This document shows positions 9,001 to 14,171 of a stretch of DNA of 23,083 nucleotides, one piece after another. The notes under the pieces are model-generated. The model ran no database searches. It was given only the letters and a program-made list of their open reading frames with translations, and was not told where the DNA came from. Positions within the stretch are counted from its first letter, which is position 1. The number at the start of each line of letters is the position of its first letter. The DNA is taken from the IMG/VR virus record IMGVR_UViG_3300031933_000067, positions 1 through 23,083 of that record, one strand, 5' to 3'. The stretch is from a virus. The position numbers and the translations under genes are program-made.

Positions 9001-11078
9001 CGTGTACGTTCTTGCGGTAAACCAATTTCTTTAAGTGCTGCCGCTAAGCCAAAAACAGATTTTGCAGCAAGGTTTGCGTTTGTGGTACCGGTTGCCAAGT
9101 CTCTAGCAAATTCAACTATTTCCGATTCGCTAGCGGCAAACTCATTACCCAAAGCAACGGCTGAAGAGGCAACGCCTTTAATTCCGCCCTCTGCTTCACC
9201 GGTTATTTTAACAATACGTTGTAGAGCGGTTATGGCTTTATCACCCGCTAAGTCGGTAGAGACACCAAGCGCATCAGCGGTAAACGCCATTTCCTTTAAC
9301 GCTTCAGTACCCTTAACACCCATTTGACCGGCGGTTTCTGCGTACTTAAGTAAATCGTTAGTGGCGGTACCCGATATGAACTGAGATATTTCTTGCAGTT
9401 CATCCGCTAAGCCAATCATTTCTAAGCGAGCGCTATTTGTGGTTTTTTCTACACCAGTGATCGACTCTTCCAGTGAGCCAAACTCTTTAATTGTACTTAC
9501 AATGCCCTGCACTGCAGATTGAGCGGCAATAAGCACCGTGTAAGCTTGTGCTAGGCGGCGGGTTGATTGCGTTAATAAATCGGTATTTTTAGCACCATCA
9601 AGCTTAACTTTTGAGTCTGCCTCAATAGCTCTACGCGCTGTTGAAACCTTACCTTCGGTTAAATTAAGCTCTTTACGTAGTCTTGCTTCAGCTTCAATGT
9701 ATTGGCCGTTAGTTATATTCCCTTCACGTTTTTCAGCGTTTAGTTTGTCTAACTCTTCGCGGTATTCTTTAAGGGCCTTTTCTATTCGCTCGGCTTCTTT
9801 GCGCTCTTCCTCTATGGCATCGGCGGTTTTTTTAGCGGCATTAGCTAATTTAACCTCTTCGGCAACCACCTTTTCAATTTCACTGCGAATAGATTTATAT
9901 TCTTTAGAACTAACACCAAGCTGTGTTACTAGCTCTTTTTCACGCTTGTTTAGTTCGCGTAATGAAATTTCTTCTTCTTTATGTTGACGAACAAGCTTTT
10001 CTATTTCTGCTCTGTACTCAGTGATCGCAGCGGCGGTTTTTTCTGCTGCCTCTTCTTTTTGTTTTAGTGCATCGGCTGTTTTTTTAGATTCGGTTGCTAA
10101 GCGCTCTTCCTCTCTTGCTATTGCGGCGGTTTCTGAGCGGGTTTTTTTAATTGCCGATTCGGTAAGCTCAAGCTTATTAATAAGCTCTTGCTCTGCCGCT
10201 ATCATTTGCTTTAACGATACTTCACCACGTTCACGCGATCTAACTAGGGCGTCATACTCTACAGCATATTGTTTCAAGGCGTTTTCTGTTTTTTTACGGG
10301 CCTTGGTTTCTTCTTCAATTTTATCTATTTCATCGTTTATGTTTTCAATTACTTTTTTACGGCTCGCAGCCTCTTTACTTATTGCAGAGTCAATAGCTTT
10401 ACGTGAGGCGGTTTCTTTTTCTAATTCATTGGCAACAAGGCGTAACGCTGCTTGCTGGCGTTCTATACCATCAACGGTTGCTTTACGTGCTGAGTCCTCA
10501 ACTTTTAATTGATTTAGGTTTTCGCGGCGGGTTTGGGTTTCTTTTTGTAAATTATTAACCTGCTCTTTAGATTGCTGCTGCGCTGTTTCGTAAGCGGCAT
10601 TTAAACCATTTAATTTTTTATTTGTTTCGGTTATTTGGTTTGCAAGGCGCGACTGCTCCTGATCAAGATCCTTTGTAGAAATACCCGCTTTCTTAATTGC
10701 CTTTTCAGTGCTCGATAACGCACTATTATTTTTAGTTAGCTGCTTATTTAATTCAGAAACTTCAACCTTGGCGCGTTCAAAACCTTCTCTTAACCCTTTA
10801 TCGGCTTCATCGCCAGCCTCTTTTAACGCGGCGCCAGTTTCAGACAATCTAACTCTTGCCTGTATTAACTCCTCTTTAGTTTGCTTTACAGACGAATTAA
10901 GGCGCTTAAACGAATCAACTAACGCTTGGTTTTTTTCAAGCTCTTTAAGATCCGACTTGGCTTCTTTGGCTTCTTTAGATAGTTTATCTAACTGGCCTAT
11001 TGCCTCGTTTAAATCGTCAGTTAAAAGGTTTTCACCTTCCAACACTAGTTTTACTAATTCTTCGCGGTTGTTAGCCAT
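6051..11078 (-). CDS. Tape measure protein, 1675 aa
   Basis: Tape measure proteins fill the tail tube and fix its length. This one starts at ATG 11078 behind AGGATAAACTAAC. Residues 20-500 are almost continuous Glu/Lys/Ala coiled coil. Residues 535-780 form the TP901-type tape measure core, with KYAETAGQMGVKGTEALKEM near 578, GLAAALKEIGLPQERTRSTF near 677 and NFGVTSIETVQTLGTMTGQI near 763. Residues 860-925 hold the weakly hydrophobic stretch usual in these proteins. Further helical repeats occupy 1090-1320, a QDRYDELLG helix follows near 1522, and a Gln/Pro linker (1600-1632) leads to a short C-terminal beta/helix element. Two repeat blocks with a period of about 80-84 residues are described in the findings. 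Using the usual rule of about 0.15 nm per residue, the tail would be roughly 250 nm long. That value is an inference. Confidence 0.96.
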   Translation of the reverse strand: MANNREELVKLVLEGENLLTDDLNEAIGQLDKLSKEAKEAKSDLKELEKNQALVDSFKRLNSSVKQTKEELIQARVRLSETGAALKEAGDEADKGLREGFERAKVEVSELNKQLTKNNSALSSTEKAIKKAGISTKDLDQEQSRLANQITETNKKLNGLNAAYETAQQQSKEQVNNLQKETQTRRENLNQLKVEDSARKATVDGIERQQAALRLVANELEKETASRKAIDSAISKEAASRKKVIENINDEIDKIEEETKARKKTENALKQYAVEYDALVRSRERGEVSLKQMIAAEQELINKLELTESAIKKTRSETAAIAREEERLATESKKTADALKQKEEAAEKTAAAITEYRAEIEKLVRQHKEEEISLRELNKREKELVTQLGVSSKEYKSIRSEIEKVVAEEVKLANAAKKTADAIEEERKEAERIEKALKEYREELDKLNAEKREGNITNGQYIEAEARLRKELNLTEGKVSTARRAIEADSKVKLDGAKNTDLLTQSTRRLAQAYTVLIAAQSAVQGIVSTIKEFGSLEESITGVEKTTNSARLEMIGLADELQEISQFISGTATNDLLKYAETAGQMGVKGTEALKEMAFTADALGVSTDLAGDKAITALQRIVKITGEAEGGIKGVASSAVALGNEFAASESEIVEFARDLATGTTNANLAAKSVFGLAAALKEIGLPQERTRSTFARTFQIIESSVKKGGDAMIELQKVTGQTAEELQKNFGTNSEKIFVDFLKGLDSIEKKGGSVTDVLANFGVTSIETVQTLGTMTGQIGNINRALEISNKAFEDGNYHLKEAAKFWANQNSEINRATAALTAFKARIGETLTDETQVVLDGFVKAFQDNEAAITKAANALVDFSVGAAEGVGSLINLGGAVSDLTGGFSLIDTAIGNVSKAFNGIEILIDTMATGLSVLNLEIQTFFGATDEEIAKLEGRVEKSVSSMAKNIKELENAQKIAAGEMSAAYADLDTAIVKYTDGVKALSKDEKAAIDLIIKKVGYQEGQDELYAQLTASILRNHREQKVLNQRNKEAGQEVSALTKFLTDNGVEVKKVTEATKAQTKAVTDQTEAVKLNKESQQSTYDVLQSVIEAAKQAAQGQGEYEIALKNINKEIEAQETNLRIAINTGQGYEQIQNNLTSLYKDQAQAQADLTAKKEVDNQTSETIINTAQKYSEKLNQLNADYASGKLKVGEYESEKAKLEAVINRVLPLLSEEQKAQLSLVDSLNKLTRAQKESTQQQELSTVTMANAAIKAREYKDRLDELDRQLKNNTINLAEYNTKKALTASMLREIIPLLTEEEKASLGLATAIDGAGVATTNFVQQQKEAGKQVKVTAENIRQLQKEHGDLAAVARATGNSLRDVNQAAIDQTRAVKGATQAVNLMADAYQKLDQQFDFTNDSTEKLKDRLGELGDMIYQNNKVSSTWWKGLAQAYNEGFKREKQIIDETLALRNYTKQLSDSSVTLGDVNRVAGLVQYNLRTLDESQLSGIRSQIDGLRRSFLELGDAAQDVASSVQDRYDELLGNSADIVKRKYQNELNNLQSLYDQSVAAGNEQAQKDLKRAMSQLKVLRDSELNEIKQEKQELEKEKAQQKAKQNQAPTRQPVVEYTPTLTQTQPTPQIGQPQEIRYIVEIRTTGFTTEIGLQGQKDVNALLDVFESMGQVSNQGDN

Positions 11079-11097
11079 GTTAGTTTATCCTGTGCAT

Positions 11098-11126
11098 AAA
11101 AAAAGGCGCAACAAAGCGCCCTTTTT
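11098..11126 (-). terminator. Rho-independent terminator/attenuator between tail tube and tape measure genes
   Basis: Read on the minus strand, the gap holds GGCGC, a six-base TTTGTT loop, GCGCC and then seven T residues. This is a classic intrinsic terminator layout. The plus strand gives a similar but bulged structure. It lies in the 69-base gap after the tail tube stop, too close to the tape measure start for an obvious new promoter, so it probably acts as a partial attenuator. Confidence 0.75.
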
Positions 11127-11134
11127 AAATTTAA

Positions 11135-11150
11135 TAAGGGCTTACCCTTA
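11135..11150 (-). other. Small hairpin at the tail tube stop codon
   Basis: TAAGGG, a four-base loop and CCCTTA form a perfect six-pair stem whose first bases include the TAA stop of the tail tube gene. It stands just before the terminator-like hairpin at 11098-11126. It may protect the 3' end of the tail tube message or assist termination. The function is inferred. Confidence 0.5.
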
Positions 11151-11906
11151 GTCAATCTGACTAATTTTAAGGAACTTAGATTTAGACGCGCTTGTAATAG
11201 AGTCGTCTTTAAGAATATCAAACGTCATTGGTAATGAACCAAAGTCGTCTGAAATAATCGCTAGTGCTTGCGTGTAGTTAAACTTAACTTTGTGCATAAC
11301 AATAGAAACCGCTTTACCGCTTTCAGCTTCGTTAAGGCCATCAAAGTAAACTTCATAGTCTTTAGTTGCTTCCATTAAGCCTTCAATGGTAGTTGAGTTG
11401 GCTTTAGTGTAAGACAGTTTAATAGCTGTGTTAGGCGTTGTAAGCGTTGCGCCGCTGCCTGATAAAATTAAAATACCCGCATTTTTAAGCTCGTAATCAC
11501 GGCCCTCAACATACGTAGTAGAACCAGTTTGATCGGTAACTACTGGCGGTACAGATTTATCATAAAGCGAATCAAACGCAATGTAACCATCAGGGTATGC
11601 AACCGCCGGTTCGTCAGTTACCGCACCTGAAGCATTAACCGCAAGCACACCACGTAACGCAAGTTTTACGTTATCGGGGTGAAGCGATAGCGCTGTTACA
11701 GTAGCAACAACCGACTCAACGTTGGCAACCGTGTTAATAGTTGCACCACCGGCGTCCTGGTAATCTTTTTGCTCTAACTTGTTTTCATTAAAAGCAAGAT
11801 CTAGCTGGCTACAGTTACCTAAAGAAATCGCGCCCGTTAAGCTTTGGCCTTTTTCTTTTACGTAAATTGTACCTTTACCCATGTAGGATTTATTAATTTG
11901 TGCCAT
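11148..11906 (-). CDS. Major tail tube protein, 252 aa (lambda gpV position)
   Basis: The 252-residue protein begins MAQINKSYMGKGTIYVKEKG and continues GNCSQLDLAFNENKLEQKDY (residues 31-50), then ATINTVANVESVVATVTALSL (54-74). The pattern of an early strand, a LDLAFNENK loop and a TVxxxVTALSL strand is typical of the hexameric beta-barrel tail tube proteins of long-tailed phages. Its length fits that family. It lies between the tail terminator/GroES pair and the tape measure, the expected place for the tube gene. No tail sheath gene accompanies it, which argues for a non-contractile tail. It would be among the most abundant virion proteins after the capsid protein, consistent with the terminator that follows it. 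Confidence 0.85.
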   Translation of the reverse strand: MAQINKSYMGKGTIYVKEKGQSLTGAISLGNCSQLDLAFNENKLEQKDYQDAGGATINTVANVESVVATVTALSLHPDNVKLALRGVLAVNASGAVTDEPAVAYPDGYIAFDSLYDKSVPPVVTDQTGSTTYVEGRDYELKNAGILILSGSGATLTTPNTAIKLSYTKANSTTIEGLMEATKDYEVYFDGLNEAESGKAVSIVMHKVKFNYTQALAIISDDFGSLPMTFDILKDDSITSASKSKFLKISQID

Positions 11907-11911
11907 GTTTA

Positions 11912-12082
11912 CTAACCTTCAAAATATTCAGGGCCAAATTGCTCTTGTAAGCGAGTAATTTGAACTTGGGTTAATTTAATTTCATCACCAGCTTTTAGCT
12001 CTGCACCGGCGTGAACGTGCGATTTAACAATTTTACCTAGCTTTTTAGTAATAAGCTGAGGTGCATTTTTTTCACTAGCCAC
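11912..12082 (-). CDS. Small 56-aa tail-region protein (DUF7210-like), GTG start
   Basis: I place the start at GTG 12082-12080. AAGGAG lies seven bases upstream, and the start is one base after the GroES stop. An upstream in-frame ATG at 12115 would overlap GroES and has no comparable ribosome binding site. The 56-residue product reads (V/M)ASEKNAPQLITKKLGKIVKS, then HVHAGAELKAGDEIKLTQVQ and ends GPEYFEG. The HxHAG...GDEI...L pattern resembles small uncharacterised phage proteins annotated as DUF7210, which often sit in head or tail gene clusters. Here it lies between GroES and the tail tube. A virion-assembly role is inferred from position alone, and the family match is from memory. Confidence 0.75.
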   Translation of the reverse strand: MASEKNAPQLITKKLGKIVKSHVHAGAELKAGDEIKLTQVQITRLQEQFGPEYFEG

Positions 12083-12083
12083 T

Positions 12084-12374
12084 TTATGACTCCTTAATTT
12101 TACAAAGTACATCATCCTCTCGGATAATTAACATTTTTTCGCCGTCATGCTTTACCTCTGTGCCAACGTGCTTACCAAACATAACAACGTCACCCGAATG
12201 AATGCCGCTATCTCTGATTGTGCCGTCTGGCAACGTGCCGTACTCTGGCGCAACAATAACAGTACCGGTTGTTGGTGGCTCTAATTCGCCCTGTAAAACA
12301 ATACCACCGGCTGATTTGTTTTCTACTTCAATGGGTTTTACTAAAATTCGGTCTTTGTGCGGATAAATTAACAT
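12084..12374 (-). CDS. groES: GroES-type co-chaperonin (Cpn10)
   Basis: The 96-residue product has the full length and layout of bacterial GroES. YPHKDRILVKPIEVENKSAG at the N-terminus matches the PLxDRVxVK...E..KSAGG signature. The mobile loop SAGGIVLQG (residues 21-29) keeps the IVL tripeptide that docks on GroEL. A roof-hairpin-like GTLPDGTIRDSG (46-57) is present, then GDVVMFGKHVGTEVKHDGEK and the final strand MLIIREDDVLCKI. It would cap the host GroEL and adapt it to phage proteins, as T4 gp31 does for the capsid protein. Unlike gp31, which is very divergent, this copy is close to the bacterial form. It starts at a TAATG overlap with the gpU-like gene and ends one base before the next gene, so it is an integral part of the tail-assembly operon. 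Confidence 0.93.
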   Translation of the reverse strand: MLIYPHKDRILVKPIEVENKSAGGIVLQGELEPPTTGTVIVAPEYGTLPDGTIRDSGIHSGDVVMFGKHVGTEVKHDGEKMLIIREDDVLCKIKES

Positions 12375-12841
12375 TACTTTAAGCTCTCTATAAATTTCAT
12401 TGTTATTGGCATTTCAAAAAATGCGTATTCATCGCCGCGCTCTGGCAAATCAAAAACAGCTTCACCTAACACATAGTCAACGGCTGGCGCTCCACCCTTG
12501 TAAGGGTCAAAGCTAAGTGAACGTTTTACATCATAAAGTAAGGTGTCTAGGTTGTCTGTAACTTGCTCGGGATTTTGTACGCTAACAGCGCCAACCAATA
12601 TCCAATCGCGCTCCGTTTTAGATTGTAAATTAGAGCTTGCTTTACTTGTGCGATCACGTGATGGCTGAATAGCAACACACGGAAAATTTAACGGCTCGTC
12701 AGTTTCGCTAAACTTTCTAACGTAATGCACCATATACCCGTTAAGTATGGTGGCGTTGTTAATAAAGCCATTTTCTATTTTAATTTTACCAAGATCATTA
12801 TTAAGCTGCTGTTTTATTGCTTTTACTGGCGCGTCTGTCAT
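12374..12841 (-). CDS. Tail terminator / minor tail protein U-like, 155 aa
   Basis: The 155-residue soluble protein has the layout of phage tail terminators: an N-terminal helix (APVKAIKQQLNNDL), a strand-rich middle with LNFPCVAIQPSRDR (residues 51-64) and RDWILVGAVSV, a helix NPEQVTDNLDTLLYDVKRSL (90-109), and a final FFEMPITMKFIES strand. It lies after the gpZ-like gene with an ATGA overlap and before the tail tube region, the same order as lambda Z-U-V. Such proteins form a ring that stops tail tube polymerisation and prepares the tail for head joining. The call rests on order and secondary-structure pattern, because this family diverges quickly. Confidence 0.7.
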   Translation of the reverse strand: MTDAPVKAIKQQLNNDLGKIKIENGFINNATILNGYMVHYVRKFSETDEPLNFPCVAIQPSRDRTSKASSNLQSKTERDWILVGAVSVQNPEQVTDNLDTLLYDVKRSLSFDPYKGGAPAVDYVLGEAVFDLPERGDEYAFFEMPITMKFIESLK

Positions 12842-13467
12842 ATAGATAACCTGTCAAAATCTGCTAAAAACTCATTAATCATAAACGCGGTTATTTGTGG
12901 CTGTATTCTCGTTCTTGAGCTTGTAAATAATTGGTTTATAGAGCGCGAGTGTAAAACCTCTATTCCACGCGGTTTAGATTTAGCTTTAGATCTAAGTTTA
13001 GCTAATTTAGCTTGCTTACCTGGGGTTGACTGGCCCTTGCTAAATCGCTTTTCAAATAAAGCTAACGCCTCTTTGTTGCTAAGTGCAACGCCGGTAGTTT
13101 CCGAACCTTTTAAACCTCTAACAATAAATGCCCTTGGTATTTCTCTGTAGCCTGTAACGCCCACCGATACCGCAACGCCTTTGGCGGTTTTTCTGTAAGG
13201 GTAGCGGGTTAATAGCGTTTCTCTGGCGTTTGCCGCCACTACTGCGCGTAAGTTTTTAGATGAGGCCCGTGAAACTGTTTTAATATTTTTAGAAATATAC
13301 CCTTGCTGTAAATTTGCCTCTTCCTGAATGTCAGAAATCGCCTCTTTAATAGCAAAGGTGGTGGTTTTATTTATAGCAAGCGCGGCGGCTTTGTTTGCCT
13401 CTTCTCCACGTGCTTTAATTCTGGCTTTAAGATCGGTAACATCAAAAATGCTTGTGCTATAGGCCAT
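12838..13467 (-). CDS. Tail completion / minor tail protein Z-like, 209 aa
   Basis: The 209-residue basic protein starts with helices DLKARIKARGEEANKAAALA and INKTTTFAIKEAISDIQEEA. It continues with GYISKNIKTVSRASSKNLRA, RYPYRKTAKGVAVSVG and IPRAFIVRGLKGSETTGVAL. This order of an ALNKT-like helix, a YI...I strand, an RY...GV.V.V segment and an AFI motif is characteristic of prophage minor tail protein Z (GpZ). The basic C-terminal stretch (about 148-175) is Lys/Arg-rich. GpZ-like proteins complete the tail end so that it can join the filled head. The gene overlaps the connector gene by 11 bases and the tail terminator gene by four, in the lambda FII-Z-U order. Confidence 0.78.
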   Translation of the reverse strand: MAYSTSIFDVTDLKARIKARGEEANKAAALAINKTTTFAIKEAISDIQEEANLQQGYISKNIKTVSRASSKNLRAVVAANARETLLTRYPYRKTAKGVAVSVGVTGYREIPRAFIVRGLKGSETTGVALSNKEALALFEKRFSKGQSTPGKQAKLAKLRSKAKSKPRGIEVLHSRSINQLFTSSRTRIQPQITAFMINEFLADFDRLSI

Positions 13468-13765
13468 TTATCACCACCAAGTTTACATAGTAACTAACGT
13501 AAGTTTCTTTTAGTACATTGGTTACACGGTAGTTAACACCTTCATCGTCAGTGAATGTGTCGTGTATTCTTAAATCTGGTACATCGGCTTTATCAATTTT
13601 ACCTGTAATATCGTAACCGGCTAATATGCCGTGAGTGTCGCGTATTTCATGGTTTTTATTAATAAATATATTAACTGGTTCAGCCTTGCCCGTATAAACG
13701 CAAGGAACTCCAAGCACTGCGTTAGCAGTACCTAGAGTTTCTTTTAAAAGCGCTCTAATACTCAT
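13457..13765 (-). CDS. Head-tail connector, FII-like, 102 aa
   Basis: The 102-residue protein begins MSIRALLKETLGTANAVLGV, followed by a strand-rich core (IFINKNHEIRDTHG, AGYDITGKIDKADVPDLRIH, DDEGVNYRVTNVLKET) and a final strand YYVNLVVING. An N-terminal helix followed by a small beta barrel resembles the phage head-tail attachment proteins of the lambda gpFII type (some related entries carry the misleading name ATP-binding sugar transporter-like). It lies between the DUF2190 gene and the gpZ-like gene, as FII does between the capsid and Z genes in lambda. TAATG joins it to the upstream gene. Its role would be to form the interface between portal/joiner and tail. Confidence 0.7.
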   Translation of the reverse strand: MSIRALLKETLGTANAVLGVPCVYTGKAEPVNIFINKNHEIRDTHGILAGYDITGKIDKADVPDLRIHDTFTDDEGVNYRVTNVLKETYVSYYVNLVVINGL

Positions 13766-14103
13766 TAAGCTACAGAAACACCATCTAAACGCACTTGCGC
13801 CACTTCGGTACCCGCTTCATAAGCAAAGGCAAAAGAGCCAATCTTCTTGTTAGCTGTGGCGGTAGTGGTTACGTTTTTAGCGGTGTTATCCCAATAAGCT
13901 GGCACAAATTGCGCTGGCGTATCTGCTGCTTTTTTTGGTAGCTCAAAAACACCTACCGTTGCACCTTCGCATTCTTCACCTTCTGCAGCATCATAAGCAG
14001 GAATAATCAGCATTGCAGCAATAAGCAAAGGAACGCCCGACACAGCACCACCGGTAGGCGCTGTAAAAGTCATTACATGACCTTGTTTAACAAAATTTTT
14101 CAT
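13765..14103 (-). CDS. DUF2190 family capsid-associated (cement/decoration-type) protein, 112 aa
   Basis: The 112-residue protein reads MKNFVKQGHVMTFTAPTGGA, VSGVPLLIAAMLIIPAYDAA, GATVGVFELPKKAADTPAQF, then WDNTAKNVTTTATANKKIGS and EVAQVRLDGV. The combination of QG..MTFTAP, SG..LLI..MLIIP.YDA, GxFELPK and DN..K.VT is the signature of the DUF2190 family. In other phages this family is encoded next to the major capsid gene, and some members stabilise or decorate the shell. The start is preceded by AGGA. The gene follows the capsid fusion across a 68-base gap holding a hairpin and is coupled to the next gene by TAATG. A trimeric cement-like role is inferred from the family. Confidence 0.88.
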   Translation of the reverse strand: MKNFVKQGHVMTFTAPTGGAVSGVPLLIAAMLIIPAYDAAEGEECEGATVGVFELPKKAADTPAQFVPAYWDNTAKNVTTTATANKKIGSFAFAYEAGTEVAQVRLDGVSVA

Positions 14104-14133
14104 AACGTTATTTCCTAAATAATTTTCACAATG

Positions 14134-14157
14134 GGTGCCGCCATATTTAGCGGCACC
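14134..14157 (-). other. Hairpin between capsid fusion and DUF2190 genes
   Basis: GGTGCCGC and its reverse complement GCGGCACC form a perfect eight-pair, GC-rich stem around an eight-base loop. The stem is strong, but no T tract follows on the minus strand, so it is more likely an RNA-stabilising or pausing structure at the end of the capsid message than a full terminator. Confidence 0.6.
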
Positions 14158-14171
14158 GTTAATGCGCTAAA

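Noticed and set aside
9697-11151. Plus-strand reading frames of 96, 163 and 147 codons opposite the tape measure gene
   Set aside because: They lie opposite the Glu/Lys/Ala coiled coil and are Ser/Leu/Phe-rich, as expected for its complement. No domain and no ribosome binding site support them.
12083-12115. Longer 67-aa start (ATG 12115) for the small gene after GroES, or a frameshift fusion from GroES into it
   Set aside because: GTG 12082 has an AAGGAG at seven bases and the upstream ATG has none. A stop codon closes the frame shortly upstream and I see no slippery sequence, so a chaperone-type frameshift pair is not supported.
12725-13150. Plus-strand 141-codon frame opposite the gpZ and gpU genes
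   Set aside because: It is antisense to two well-supported genes that overlap each other, and its product shows no recognisable feature.
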